Origin: Alphaproteobacteria bacterium
Lineage (GTDB): Bacteria; Pseudomonadota; Alphaproteobacteria; Bin95
Direction: 5' to 3'
Length of the DNA: 23,359 nt
Assembly (NCBI GenBank): GCA_022822125.1
Contig: JAJECF010000093.1
Location: 1-23,359 of the forward strand
Shown piece after piece: positions 7,493 to 16,015 of this stretch. Made by a program: the position numbers and the translations under genes. The notes beneath the pieces were generated by a model. That model was given only the letters and a program-made list of their open reading frames with translations, searched no databases and was not told where the DNA came from. Positions within the stretch are counted from its first letter, which is position 1. The number at the start of each line of letters is the position of its first letter.

Positions 7493-8223
7493 CACGCCGC
7501 CGGCGGGCTGCGCCGGAAGCGCCGATAGGCCACCGGCACGAGCGCCAACACGGAAAGCCCCAGGATCGGCAGCAGGATTTCCGGTTCGAGGATGAGGCGC
7601 AGATCCGGCTCGCCGCCGCTGTCGAACACCGCGCCCAGCCCGTTGCCGACGCTCGTATAGACGAAGGTGCCGGGAATGATGCCGATGAAGGTGGCGCTGG
7701 CATAAGTCGACAGCCGCACATTCGCGAAGGCCGGCGCGATGTTCACAAGGAAGAAGGGAAACAGCGGCACCAGCCTCAGCACCAGCAGGTAGTTGAAGGC
7801 GTTTTGCCGGAAGCCGCCGTCCATGCGCTCCAGCGCCGCGCCGACGCGCGCGCGCAGGCGGTCGCCGAGCACAGTCCGGGCCGCGACGAACAGCGCCGTC
7901 GCGCCGAGCGTCGCCCCGATGACCGTCGCCGCGGTTCCGAACCAGAGCCCGAAGAAGAACCCGCCGGAAATGGTGGCGACGGCGCCCACCGGCAGCGAAA
8001 AGGCGATGACGACGGCATAGCCCGCAATATAGGCGAGCAGCGCGAAGAGCAGGTTCGCCTCGACCCGGGAGGTCAGCAGCTCCCGGTTGTCGCGGAGCGC
8101 CTCGAAGCTCAATTGTTCGTGGAGCCCGGCGGCGAAGAAGGCGGTGAGCCCCGCCGCCAGCACCGCCAGGATCAAAAGGCGCTTCGCTGCGCCGCGCCAG
8201 AAGCGCCTCCCGGTTGCGGCCAT
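7492..8223 (-). CDS. TVP38/TMEM64 family (SNARE-associated, DedA-superfamily) membrane protein
   Basis: A 243-aa integral membrane protein. Helix 1 is about residues 14-33 and the VTT/SNARE-associated domain spans about 75-195. It carries the typical GGFFFGLWFGTAATVIGATL segment (87-106), the VAARTVLGDRL stretch (113-123), and the re-entrant LVLRLVPLFPFFLVNIAPAF (147-166) followed by FIGIIPGTFVYTSVGNG. DedA-superfamily members include lipid scramblases and undecaprenyl-phosphate or phospholipid flippases; the substrate here is not determined. The ATG at 8223 has CGGAGGCG upstream and precedes a credible N-terminus. Longer in-frame starts run into the divergent rpmH region and are rejected. 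It is the first gene of the overlapping TVP38-kinase-tam operon. A TATGAT -10-like box on this strand (8260-8255) lacks a good -35. Confidence 0.92.
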   Translation of the reverse strand: MAATGRRFWRGAAKRLLILAVLAAGLTAFFAAGLHEQLSFEALRDNRELLTSRVEANLLFALLAYIAGYAVVIAFSLPVGAVATISGGFFFGLWFGTAATVIGATLGATALFVAARTVLGDRLRARVGAALERMDGGFRQNAFNYLLVLRLVPLFPFFLVNIAPAFANVRLSTYASATFIGIIPGTFVYTSVGNGLGAVFDSGGEPDLRLILEPEILLPILGLSVLALVPVAYRRFRRSPPAA

Positions 8224-8263
8224 AACCGCGCCTCCGCATCGTTTGCGCCCCGCCATCATAGCG

Positions 8264-8292
8264 TTGACAGCCGACCGGGCTATCTCCATTAT
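8264..8292 (+). promoter_or_regulatory. Sigma70-like promoter for the rpmH operon
   Basis: A perfect TTGACA at 8264-8269 is separated by 17 bp from CATTAT at 8287-8292. This predicts a transcript start near 8299 and a leader of about 50 nt before the rpmH GTG. It lies in the divergent gap to the TVP38 gene, whose own -10-like box (TATGAT on the minus strand, 8255-8260) sits next to the -35, so the two promoters would be nearly back to back. Confidence 0.65.
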
Positions 8293-8351
8293 CCGGCCAT
8301 CCGGATGCGGCCGGCGGCCGCGTATCTCCTCCGCGATGGAGCTCGTTTTCC

Positions 8352-8486
8352 GTGAAACGCACTTTCCAGCCGAGCCGCCTCGTGCGCAAGCGGCGCCACG
8401 GTTTCCGCGCCCGCAAGGCGACTGTGGGCGGCCGCCGCGTGCTGAAACGGCGGCGCGCCAAGGGGCGCAAGGTCCTCTCGGCCTGA
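8352..8486 (+). CDS. rpmH: 50S ribosomal protein L34
   Basis: A 44-codon gene read from a GTG at 8352: [20 protein letters not shown], then [20 protein letters not shown] and a short LSA tail, which is L34 along its whole length and of normal size. L34 is a very basic protein of the large ribosomal subunit, bound to 23S rRNA. The GTG start is unusual for this gene but is the only start that gives the conserved (M)KRTFQPS N-terminus; a GGAG lies about 9 nt upstream. It leads the rpmH-rnpA-yidD-yidC cluster and is preceded by a good promoter. An ATG-started frame over the same DNA (from 8337) is a shadow. Confidence 0.97.
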   Translation: MKRTFQPSRLVRKRRHGFRARKATVGGRRVLKRRRAKGRKVLSA

Positions 8487-8506
8487 GCCCGGCCCCGCCG
8501 CCTCCC

Positions 8507-8839
8507 ATGGATGCCCCCCGGACGCTCAAGAAACGCGCCGACTTCCTCCGTGTCCGGGCGGCGGGCCGCCGCTGGGCCGCGGCGGGACTTGTGCTGCAGA
8601 TGCGCGAGCGCGGCGACGAGGACCCCATGCAGGTCGGCTACACAGTGTCCAAAAAGGTCGGCAATGCGGTGGAGCGCAACCGGGTGCGCCGGCGCCTGCG
8701 GGCTGTCGTCCGCGAGTCGCTGGAGCCGCGCTCCGGCAGGGACTATGTGGTGATCGGGCGCCGCGCCGCGCTGACGCGGGACTGGAAGGCGCTGACAGGC
8801 GATCTGAGGGCCGCCGTCCGCCGGGTCGAACGGCGATGA
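8507..8839 (+). CDS. rnpA: Ribonuclease P protein component
   Basis: A 110-aa basic protein. It begins [17 protein letters not shown], has [20 protein letters not shown] at about 43-62 with the family's RNR signature at 57-59, and ends in a basic helix. It binds the RNase P RNA and helps cleave 5' leaders from pre-tRNAs. The ATG at 8507 is 20 bp after the rpmH stop and gives the normal length; in-frame sequence further upstream overlaps rpmH antisense or shadow coding and is rejected. No clear Shine-Dalgarno sequence is visible, which fits coupling to rpmH. The stop overlaps the yidD start by 4 bp. Confidence 0.95.
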   Translation: MDAPRTLKKRADFLRVRAAGRRWAAAGLVLQMRERGDEDPMQVGYTVSKKVGNAVERNRVRRRLRAVVRESLEPRSGRDYVVIGRRAALTRDWKALTGDLRAAVRRVERR

Positions 8840-9069
8840 GATTCCTGCTCAAGGTGCCGATCTACGCTTATCGCTGGCTGATCTCGCCCTGGTTGCCGGC
8901 GAATTGCCGCTATGCGCCGACCTGCTCGACCTTCGCGCTGGAGGCCATCGACACGCATGGCGTGCTGCGCGGCGGCTGGCTTGCGGCGAAACGCCTCGCC
9001 CGCTGCCACCCCTGGGGCGGTTCGGGCTATGACCCGGTGCCGCCGGAACACGGCGACCATCGCCGCTGA
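8836..9069 (+). CDS. yidD: Membrane protein insertion efficiency factor YidD
   Basis: A 77-aa protein with the full YidD signature: [20 protein letters not shown] at about residues 9-28, then [15 protein letters not shown] and a C-terminal [15 protein letters not shown]. The three conserved cysteines (CRYAPTC and RCHP) are all present. YidD is a small peripheral inner-membrane protein that helps YidC- and Sec-dependent insertion. The ATG overlaps the rnpA stop (ATGA) and yidC starts 17 bp downstream, the standard arrangement. Confidence 0.95.
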   Translation: MRFLLKVPIYAYRWLISPWLPANCRYAPTCSTFALEAIDTHGVLRGGWLAAKRLARCHPWGGSGYDPVPPEHGDHRR

Positions 9070-9086
9070 ACGGACGCTTCCGCCCC

Positions 9087-10838
9087 GTGCCCGACAACCG
9101 CAACCTCCTCCTCGCGATCGTCATCTCGATCGGCATCCTGCTGGTCTTCAACATGATGATGCCGCCGCCGGAGCCGCCGCCGCCGACCGCGGAGACAGGC
9201 GCACCGGGCGCGCCGCCGGTTCCCGGCGCGGAGACGGGCGTCATCCCGACGCCGGGAGGACTGCCCGCGCCGCCCGGCGCCGTTCCGGGCGCGCAGCCCG
9301 CTGCGGGGCAGCAGCCGGCGACCGGCGGGCAAGCGCCGCGCATCCCGATCGACGACGCCCGCATCGCCGGCTCGATCCCGCTTGCCGGGGCGCGGATCGA
9401 CAGCATCACGCTCAGCGACTACCGCCAGACGACCGACCCCGACAGCGCGGTCATCACGCTGCTGTCCCCGCCCGGCGCGCGCGGCGCCTTCTACGCCGAA
9501 CTCGGCTGGGTCGCCGCGGACGGGACAACGCCGGTGCCGGCGAAGGACACGCTCTGGGCCACCAACGACCGCACGCTCAGCCGCGAACGGCCGCTCAAGC
9601 TCGCCTGGGACAATGGCGCAGGCCTGCGCTTCGCCCGCAGCATCGAGCTTGCGGACGACTATCTGCTGACGGTGGAGCAATCCGTCTCCAACGACACCGC
9701 CTCGCCGGTGACGCTCTATCCCTACGGCCTCGTCTCGCGCTCCGGCACGCCGGAGACCTCGGGCTTCTTCATCCTGCATGAAGGCCCGCTCGGCGTGCTG
9801 GACGAGGCGCTGCAGGAGCATGATTACGACGACCTCGCCGATGACGGCGAGATCAAGACCGAAAACACGAAGGGCTGGCTCGGCATCACCGACAAATACT
9901 GGCTGACGGCGCTCATCCCGGAGCCGGGCGAGGCCTTCACCGCGCGCTTCCTGCACCGGCTGGAGCAGGGGGTGGACAAATACCAGACAGACTATCTGCG
10001 CGCCGCCGTCACCGTGCCCCCAGGCGGGCGCGTCGCCGTGCGCAACCATGTGTTTGCGGGGGCGAAGAAGGCCCATCTGCTGGACCGTTACCGCGACGAC
10101 CTCAATTTCGAGAAATTCGACCTCGCCATCGATTTCGGCTGGTTCTACTTCCTCACCAAGCCGTTCTTCTACGCGCTCTCCTGGCTCCAGGGCGTGCTCG
10201 GCAATTTCGGCCTGGCGATCCTGGCGCTCACGGTCGGGGTCAAGCTGGTGTTCTTCCCGCTCGCCAACAAGTCCTACCGCTCGATGAGCCAGATGAAGGC
10301 GCTGCAGCCGGAAATGGTGAAGCTGCGCGAGCGGTTCAGCGACGACCGCCAGAAGCTCAACCAGGAGATGATGGCGCTCTACAAGCGCGAGAAGGTCAAC
10401 CCCGCCGCCGGCTGCCTGCCGATCCTGATCCAGATCCCGGTCTTCTTCGCGCTCTACAAGGTGCTGTTCGTGGCGATCGAGATGCGCCATGCGCCGTTCT
10501 TCGGCTGGATCGTGGACCTCTCCGCGGTCGATCCGACCAACCTGTTCACGCTCTTCGGCCTGGTGGACTGGGGACCGCCCTCCTTCCTCCATCTCGGCAT
10601 CTGGCCGATCCTGATGGGCATTTCCATGTGGGCGCAGATGCGGCTCAACCCGACGCCCGCCGACCCGATCCAGGCCAAGATCTTCCAGTTCATGCCGCTG
10701 GTCTTCACCTTCCTGCTGGCGACCTTCCCGGCCGGGCTGGTGATCTACTGGACCTGGAACAACCTCCTCTCCATGGCGCAGCAATGGGTCATCATGCGCC
10801 GGGCAGGCGTGACCCGCGCAACGGCCGGCAAGACCTGA
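9087..10838 (+). CDS. yidC: Membrane protein insertase YidC
   Basis: A 583-aa insertase. The GTG start gives NRNLLLAIVISIGILLVFNM, the usual first membrane helix (about 6-23). A Pro/Ala/Gly-rich linker follows (about 26-90), then the periplasmic P1 domain (about 95-345), then the insertase domain from about 351: GWFYFLTKPFFYALSWL, TVGVKLVFFPLANKSYRSMS around 383-402, KLRERFSDDRQKLNQEMM, and KVNPAAGCLPILIQIPVFFA. It folds and inserts inner-membrane proteins alone or with SecYEG. The proline-rich linker (residues 26-35 are nearly all Pro and Glu) is long. It lies between yidD and yihA in the conserved order. A 682-codon ORF on the opposite strand is an artefact of GC-rich codons. Confidence 0.97.
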   Translation: MPDNRNLLLAIVISIGILLVFNMMMPPPEPPPPTAETGAPGAPPVPGAETGVIPTPGGLPAPPGAVPGAQPAAGQQPATGGQAPRIPIDDARIAGSIPLAGARIDSITLSDYRQTTDPDSAVITLLSPPGARGAFYAELGWVAADGTTPVPAKDTLWATNDRTLSRERPLKLAWDNGAGLRFARSIELADDYLLTVEQSVSNDTASPVTLYPYGLVSRSGTPETSGFFILHEGPLGVLDEALQEHDYDDLADDGEIKTENTKGWLGITDKYWLTALIPEPGEAFTARFLHRLEQGVDKYQTDYLRAAVTVPPGGRVAVRNHVFAGAKKAHLLDRYRDDLNFEKFDLAIDFGWFYFLTKPFFYALSWLQGVLGNFGLAILALTVGVKLVFFPLANKSYRSMSQMKALQPEMVKLRERFSDDRQKLNQEMMALYKREKVNPAAGCLPILIQIPVFFALYKVLFVAIEMRHAPFFGWIVDLSAVDPTNLFTLFGLVDWGPPSFLHLGIWPILMGISMWAQMRLNPTPADPIQAKIFQFMPLVFTFLLATFPAGLVIYWTWNNLLSMAQQWVIMRRAGVTRATAGKT

Positions 10839-10851
10839 GGCCCGCAACCCC

Positions 10852-11502
10852 ATGTGCGCGCCCGGCCCTTTGGAAGAAACCCTGGAGCAAGGCCGGCGGC
10901 TCTTCGCCGGAGACTGCCGGTTCGTGCATGCCGCCGCCGAAGCGGCGCAGCTTCCCCCGGCCGGGCTGCCGGAAGTCGCCTTTGCCGGGCGCTCCAATGT
11001 CGGCAAGTCGAGCCTCGTCAATGCGCTCACCGGCCGCCGGAGCCTCGCGCGCACATCCAACACGCCCGGCCGCACCCAGGCGCTGATCTTCTTCGATCTC
11101 GCCGGCCGGCTCGCCCTGGTGGACCTGCCCGGCTATGGCTATGCGAAGGTGTCTAAGACAAAAGCGGCCGCTTGGACGGCGCTCACCTGCAACTATCTCG
11201 CCGGACGGGTGACGCTGCGCCGGCTCTGCCTGCTGATCGACGCCCGGCACGGATTGAAGGCGAGCGACGACGCGCTGATGGCGCTGCTTGACCGCGCGGC
11301 GGTTGTCTATCAGGTGGTGCTGACCAAGATCGACAAGCTCGGCCTCCCGGCGCGCGAGCGGGCCGTCGCCGAGGTCGAGGCCGGCATCGCCCGCCGGGCG
11401 GCGGCGCATCCCGTCGTCATCGCCACCAGCGCCCGCGACGGCGACGGCATTGCACAACTGCGCGCCGAACTCGCCGCCCTTGCAGAGGAGCCCGGCCCAT
11501 GA
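10852..11502 (+). CDS. yihA: Ribosome biogenesis GTPase YihA/YsxC (EngB)
   Basis: A 216-aa TrmE-Era-EngA-EngB-type GTPase. G1 is GRSNVGKS (46-53), G2 is the NTPGRTQ segment (70-76), G3 is DLPGYG (91-96), G4 is TKID (158-161) and G5 is TSARDGDG (192-199). EngB acts late in 50S subunit assembly. The start at 10852 is 13 bp after yidC, with GAGG upstream. It overlaps argB by 4 bp. The yidC-engB-argB order is common in Alphaproteobacteria. Confidence 0.95.
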   Translation: MCAPGPLEETLEQGRRLFAGDCRFVHAAAEAAQLPPAGLPEVAFAGRSNVGKSSLVNALTGRRSLARTSNTPGRTQALIFFDLAGRLALVDLPGYGYAKVSKTKAAAWTALTCNYLAGRVTLRRLCLLIDARHGLKASDDALMALLDRAAVVYQVVLTKIDKLGLPARERAVAEVEAGIARRAAAHPVVIATSARDGDGIAQLRAELAALAEEPGP

Positions 11503-12413
11503 CCGAGACCGCCTCCCTTTCCGGCATGCTGGCCGACGGCATCGCGAAAGCGGCCGTGCTCTCCGAGGCCGTGCCCCATATCGCGCGCTATGCCGGCGCA
11601 ACCGTCGTCGTGAAATATGGCGGACACGCCATGGGCGACGCCGAGGCGCTCGCCGCCTTTTCGCGCGATGTGGTGCTGATGAAGCAGATCGGCATCCATC
11701 CCGTCGTGGTTCACGGCGGCGGCCCGCAGATCGGGGGCATGCTGGAGCGACTCGGCATCAGCAGCGATTTCGTGGACGGGCTCAGGGTCACCACCGCGGA
11801 AACGGTCGAGATCGTCGAGATGGTGCTGGCGGGGTGCATCAACAAGGCGGTGGCCGCCGCCATTGGCGCCGCCGGCGGGCGCGCGGTCGGCCTTTCCGGC
11901 AAGGACGCCGGGCTGCTCGCCGCGAAACGCCTGAAGCGCATGCGCCGCGACCCGGACTCCAATATCGAAAAGGCGCTCGACCTCGGCTTCGTGGGCGAAC
12001 CCTCCGGCGTCGATACGGGCGTGATCGATGCGCTGGCGCAGGCAGGCTTCATCCCGGTGATCGCGCCCATCGGCCTCGGCGAGGACGGCGAGACCTACAA
12101 CATCAACGCGGACACCGCCGCCGGGGCCATCGCCGCCGCATGCAAGGCGCGCCGCTTCCTGTTGCTGACCGACGTGGCGGGCGTGCTGGACGGGGAAGGC
12201 CGGCTCGTTCCCGACATGGACCGCGACCGCGCCCGGCGCATGATCGCCGACGGCGCCATAAAGGGCGGCATGATCCCGAAGGTGGAGACCTGCCTCGACG
12301 CCGTTGAGGGCGGGGTCGAGGCGGCGGTGATCCTGGACGGGCGGATGGACCATGCCGTGCTGCTGGAAATCCTGACCCGCTCCGGCGCCGGCACGCTCAT
12401 CCGCCGGCGATGA
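11499..12413 (+). CDS. argB: Acetylglutamate kinase
   Basis: A 304-aa amino-acid kinase that phosphorylates N-acetyl-L-glutamate in arginine biosynthesis. Visible motifs are [11 protein letters not shown] (36-46, with the phosphate-binding lysine 39), [14 protein letters not shown] (69-82), the substrate segment [17 protein letters not shown] (94-110), the active-site region [14 protein letters not shown] near 221-234, and the C-terminal end [19 protein letters not shown]. The N-terminal helical extension before VVVKYGG suggests the hexameric, arginine-inhibited form, which is inference. The start ATG overlaps the yihA stop (ATGA) and the end overlaps the HAD gene by 4 bp. Confidence 0.96.
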   Translation: MTETASLSGMLADGIAKAAVLSEAVPHIARYAGATVVVKYGGHAMGDAEALAAFSRDVVLMKQIGIHPVVVHGGGPQIGGMLERLGISSDFVDGLRVTTAETVEIVEMVLAGCINKAVAAAIGAAGGRAVGLSGKDAGLLAAKRLKRMRRDPDSNIEKALDLGFVGEPSGVDTGVIDALAQAGFIPVIAPIGLGEDGETYNINADTAAGAIAAACKARRFLLLTDVAGVLDGEGRLVPDMDRDRARRMIADGAIKGGMIPKVETCLDAVEGGVEAAVILDGRMDHAVLLEILTRSGAGTLIRRR

Positions 12414-13081
12414 CGGCGCTTCCGGACCCCGACAGCGTGGATTGCTGGGTCTTCGACCTCGACAACACGCTCTACAGCCCTTCGGACTGCGATATCCCGG
12501 AGCAGATGGAGGCGGCGATCTCCGCCTTCATCCAGCGTCATCTCGACGTCCCGGCGGACGAGTCGGACCGGCTCCGCAGCATATGGCACGGCCGCTACGG
12601 GATGACCCTCGGAGGGCTGATCGCAGAATGTGGCGTGGACCCCCACGACTATCTTGAGGAAACCCACCGCCTCGACCTCTCGTCGCTCCGGCCTTCCACT
12701 CGTCTCCAGCAAATGCTGGCGCGGCTGCCGGGCCGGCGTCTCATCCACACCAACGCGACCGTCGCCCATGCCGAGCGGGTCCTGGAGCGGCTCGGCCTCG
12801 CCGCCCATTTCGAGGCAGTGTTCGATATCGAGGACGCCGGCATCCTGCCCAAGCCCGACCCGGAGGGCTATCGCCGCCTGCTCGCCCGCCATGCCATTGA
12901 CCCGCGCCGCGCGGTGATGGTGGAGGACATGGCCCGCAATCTCATCCCGGCCGCCGTCTCCGGCATGACGACGGTCTGGCTGCGCACCGGGCGCCCGCAG
13001 GGCGCCCGGGGCTTCGACCCGAACGCCGTCCACCATATCGCCGACAGGCTGGAGGACTGGCTGGACGCCGTAACGGGCTGA
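12410..13081 (+). CDS. HAD-family hydrolase, pyrimidine 5'-nucleotidase type
   Basis: A 223-aa HAD-superfamily phosphatase. Motif I is FDLDNT (15-20, nucleophile Asp16 and acid/base Asp18), followed by LYSPS as in the YjjG/SDT1-like pyrimidine 5'-nucleotidases. Motif II is HTNAT (113-117), the motif III lysine is in KPDP (148-151), and motif IV is VEDM (171-174). The cap domain is the helical insert at about 25-95. Likely activity is dephosphorylation of pyrimidine nucleoside monophosphates; the exact substrate is inferred from family. It overlaps argB by 4 bp and is the last gene of the run starting at rpmH. No clear terminator follows it. Confidence 0.9.
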   Translation: MTALPDPDSVDCWVFDLDNTLYSPSDCDIPEQMEAAISAFIQRHLDVPADESDRLRSIWHGRYGMTLGGLIAECGVDPHDYLEETHRLDLSSLRPSTRLQQMLARLPGRRLIHTNATVAHAERVLERLGLAAHFEAVFDIEDAGILPKPDPEGYRRLLARHAIDPRRAVMVEDMARNLIPAAVSGMTTVWLRTGRPQGARGFDPNAVHHIADRLEDWLDAVTG

Positions 13082-13158
13082 AGCGGAGGCGCACGGGGTT
13101 TCCGCCCTTCCGGCAGACCGGGTAGATTCATTCCCGCTGCGCCACGGAGTTTTGCGCC

Positions 13159-14814
13159 ATGATCCGCGTATTCGCCGCTACGGTCCTGCTGTCCCTGGCC
13201 GTCGCCCTGCCGGCCGGGGCGAAGGACCGGCTGGTCATCGGCATGACCCAGTTTCCCTCGACGCTGCATCCGCTGATCGACTCGATGCTGGCGAAGAGCT
13301 ATGCGCTCGCGATGGGCATGCGCCCGCTCACCGCCTATGACGCGGAGTGGCGGCTCATCTGCATGCTCTGTGTCGAGCTTCCGACCATCGAGAACGGCGG
13401 CGCCGTGCGCGAGACGACGCCCGACGGCAAGGAGGGCATCGCCGTCACCTACACGCTCCGCCCGGATGCGCGCTGGGGCGACGGAACGCCAGTGACGACG
13501 GCGGATGTGGCCTTCGCCGTCGAAGTCGGCAAGCATCCGCAATCGGGCGTCGCTTCGGCGGAACTCTTCCGGCGCATCCTGGAGCTGGAGATCCATGACG
13601 ACCGCCGCTTCACCCTGCATCTCGACCGGGTGACCTTCGACTACAACGATATCGGCAGCCTCGTGCTGCCTGCGCATATCGACCGCGCCAATTTCGACGC
13701 GGACCCGGCGGAATACCGGAACCGCACCGCCTTCGACGCCGACAGCGCCAATCCCGGCCTGTGGTTCGGGCCCTACCGTGTCGTCCGCGTAGAGCCGGGC
13801 GCGGCCATCGAGCTCACGCGCAATCCGACCTGGTGGGGCAAGCCCGCCGCCTTCGAGACAGTCATCATACGCATCGTCGAGAACACGGCCGCGCTGGAGG
13901 TCAATCTGCGCTCGGGCGCCATCGACTATATCGCGGGCGAACTCGGCCTCAGCCTCGACCAGGCGGCCGCCATGGAGCAGCGCGAGGGCGGCGCCTGGGA
14001 TTTCGCCTACAAGGCGGGGCTGATCTACGAGCATATCGACCTCAATCTCGACAACCCGGCGCTAGCCGATGTCCGGGTCAGGCATGCGCTGTTGCACGCC
14101 ATCGACCGGGAGACGATTTCGGAGCGGCTCTTCTTCGGCCGCCAGCCGGTTGCGCACGGGCCCGTCAGCCCGCTCGACTGGGTGTATGACCCGGACCTGC
14201 CGCGCACGCCCTTCGACCCGGACGCCGCCCGCAGGCTGCTGGACGAAGCCGGCTGGACCAACGACGCCCCGGGCGCGCCCCGCCGCAACGCCGCCGGAGA
14301 GCCGCTCCGGCTCGAACTCGGCACCACCGCCGGCAACCGCTCGCGCGAGCTGGTGCAGCAGGTGCTGCAGGCGGCATGGAAGGATGTCGGCGTCGAAGTG
14401 CGCATCCGCAACCAGCCGGCGCGGGTGTTCTTCGGCGAAACCGTCTCCAAGCGGCAATTCCCGGGCCTTGCCATGTATGCCTGGCTCTCCTCGCCGGAGA
14501 GCGTGCCGCGCTCGACGCTCCACTCCACCATGATCCCGACGGCGGAGAACAACTGGTCCGGCCAGAACTACACCGGCTACCGCAACCCGGATGTGGACCG
14601 GCTGCTGGACAGCCTCGAGACCGAGCTCGACCGCGAGACGCGCCGTGGCCTCTGGGCCGGACTCCAGGCGGCCTATGCGCGCGACCTGCCGGTGCTGCCG
14701 CTCTATTTCCGCGCCACGCCCTATGTCTTTCCGAAATGGCTGAAAGGCGTGACGCCCACCGGCCACCAATATCCCACCACGCTCTGGATCGAGGAGTGGC
14801 GCGCGGAGGAATGA
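13159..14814 (+). CDS. Peptide/nickel-type ABC transporter substrate-binding protein (family 5)
   Basis: A 551-aa secreted binding protein. The signal peptide is about residues 1-21 (hydrophobic core VLLSLAVALPAGA). The mature part begins DRLVIGMTQFPSTLHP, then shows the family-5 motifs YTLRPDARWGDGTPVTTADV (about 93-112) and ELTRNPTWWG, with the late DVDRLLDSLE segment near 480. The family binds di- or oligopeptides, nickel complexes or similar solutes in the periplasm and delivers them to DppBC-type permeases. An upstream GGAG lies 12 nt before the ATG. Its permeases follow, but after a 238-bp gap filled by a palindromic repeat, and no ATPase subunit is nearby. The ligand is not identifiable. 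Confidence 0.94.
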   Translation: MIRVFAATVLLSLAVALPAGAKDRLVIGMTQFPSTLHPLIDSMLAKSYALAMGMRPLTAYDAEWRLICMLCVELPTIENGGAVRETTPDGKEGIAVTYTLRPDARWGDGTPVTTADVAFAVEVGKHPQSGVASAELFRRILELEIHDDRRFTLHLDRVTFDYNDIGSLVLPAHIDRANFDADPAEYRNRTAFDADSANPGLWFGPYRVVRVEPGAAIELTRNPTWWGKPAAFETVIIRIVENTAALEVNLRSGAIDYIAGELGLSLDQAAAMEQREGGAWDFAYKAGLIYEHIDLNLDNPALADVRVRHALLHAIDRETISERLFFGRQPVAHGPVSPLDWVYDPDLPRTPFDPDAARRLLDEAGWTNDAPGAPRRNAAGEPLRLELGTTAGNRSRELVQQVLQAAWKDVGVEVRIRNQPARVFFGETVSKRQFPGLAMYAWLSSPESVPRSTLHSTMIPTAENNWSGQNYTGYRNPDVDRLLDSLETELDRETRRGLWAGLQAAYARDLPVLPLYFRATPYVFPKWLKGVTPTGHQYPTTLWIEEWRAEE

Positions 14815-14878
14815 TACCAGCGGTCGTTGATCGGAACCGATGGCGCGGCACCTCCCTACCGCAGCCCGGGTCCTTCGT

Positions 14879-14996
14879 CCTCATCCTGAGTAGCGACCGC
14901 GCCAGCGGGCGCGTATCGAAGGATGCCCCGCCGTCCCCTTCGGCAAGCTCAGGACAGGCTCTCGATACGCGGCTGGCGCCGCTACTCGGGATGAGG
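14879..14996. repeat. Long palindromic intergenic repeat, copy 1
   Basis: The outer arms are CCTCATCCTGAGTAGCG at 14879-14895 and CGCTACTCGGGATGAGG at 14980-14996 (16 of 17 paired). A second inner pair is built around GCGTATCGA and TCGATACGC. The element would fold into a long cruciform or RNA hairpin. The core contains GCTCAGGACAGGCT. The same 27-bp start recurs at 16916-16942 in copy 2. It lies between the binding protein and permease genes of one transporter. It resembles dispersed REP/BIME-like elements of Alphaproteobacteria. Confidence 0.88.
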
Positions 14997-15052
14997 AGAG
15001 GCGGGGACACCGGGCGGCATTTGCCCATGAGTTTCAACCCGGCGCCGTTGGT

Positions 15053-16015
15053 ATGAGCCGTTTTCTCGCCGGCCGCCTGTTGCAGGCGGCCTTCGTTCTG
15101 GCCGTCATGTCCTTTGTCGTCTATGGGCTGATCGGCCTGATGCCGGGCGATCCGATCGACGCCATGATCGCCGCCGACCCGGACCTGACCTCCGAGGACA
15201 CCGAACGGCTGAAGGCGCTTTACGGCCTCGACCGCCCCCTCTGGGAACGCTACCTCGCCTGGGCGGGCCAGGCGCTCGGCGGCGATTTCGGCCACAGCCG
15301 CATCTACCACCGGCCGGCGCTGGACCTGCTGGCCGAGCGCCTGCCGCACACCATGTTGCTGATGGGGCTCGCCTTCGCGCTCTCGGTCGCGATTGCGCTG
15401 CCGGCGGGCATTTTCGCCGCGCTCAAGGCGAACCGCGTCTCCGACTATGCCGTCAGCTTCCTCTGTTTCGCGGGCATTTCCACGCCGCCCTTCTGGCTCG
15501 CCATCATGGCGATGCTGCTGTTCTCGGTCACGCTCGGCTGGCTGCCGGCGACCGGCTACCCGGCAGCGGGCGACGCCGGCTGGCTGGAGCGGCTGCGCCA
15601 TCTCGTCCTGCCGGTGGCCGTGCTGGGGCTGCTCTCGGCCGGCGGCGTCACGCGCTATGTACGCGCCTCCATGCGCGAGGCGCTGCGCCAGGACTATGTG
15701 CGCACCGCGCGCGCCAAGGGGCTCTCCCGCGCTGCGGTCATGCGCCGCCATGTGCTGCGCAATGCGATGATCCCGGTGGTCACGATCCTCGCGCTCGATA
15801 TGGGCGCGCTCTTCTCCGGGGCGCTCATCACGGAAATCATGTTCGGTTATCCCGGCATGGGCGCGCTCATCTACAACGCCGTGATGGCGAATGACTACAA
15901 CCTCGCGCTGATCGGCCTCCTGTTTGCGACCTTCACGACGCTCGCCGCGAATATCGCCGCGGACGGAGCCTATGTCGCTCTCGACCCGCGCATCGCCTTC
16001 CGGGCCGGCGCATGA
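15053..16015 (+). CDS. Peptide/nickel-type ABC transporter permease, DppB-like
   Basis: A 320-aa inner-membrane protein with about six helices. The N-terminal pattern is typical of DppB/OppB: a first helix, then GLMPGDPIDAMIAADPDLTS at about 28-47, LYGLDRPLWERYLAW (56-70), and GGDFGHSR (76-83). The cytoplasmic EAA loop, which contacts the ATPase, is at about 209-235 (EALRQDYVRTARAKGLSRAA). A late motif EIMFGYPGMGALIYNAV follows at 261-277. No Shine-Dalgarno sequence is seen before the ATG; the preceding 238 bp are mostly the palindromic repeat. It overlaps the second permease by 4 bp. Confidence 0.94.
   Translation: MSRFLAGRLLQAAFVLAVMSFVVYGLIGLMPGDPIDAMIAADPDLTSEDTERLKALYGLDRPLWERYLAWAGQALGGDFGHSRIYHRPALDLLAERLPHTMLLMGLAFALSVAIALPAGIFAALKANRVSDYAVSFLCFAGISTPPFWLAIMAMLLFSVTLGWLPATGYPAAGDAGWLERLRHLVLPVAVLGLLSAGGVTRYVRASMREALRQDYVRTARAKGLSRAAVMRRHVLRNAMIPVVTILALDMGALFSGALITEIMFGYPGMGALIYNAVMANDYNLALIGLLFATFTTLAANIAADGAYVALDPRIAFRAGA

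Noticed and set aside
8087..8506. Long N-terminal extension of rnpA
   Set aside because: It overlaps rpmH and the antisense of the TVP38 gene; the normal-length RnpA starts at 8507.
9027..11075. 682-codon minus-strand ORF across yidC
   Set aside because: It is antisense to yidC and part of yihA, with biased charged composition and no recognisable motif.
13082..13158. Terminator after the HAD gene
   Set aside because: Only a weak 5-bp stem is present, with no T-tract.
14814..15056. Possible short coding region between the ABC binding protein and permease
   Set aside because: The open frame is produced by the palindromic repeat; the translation has no protein-like feature.
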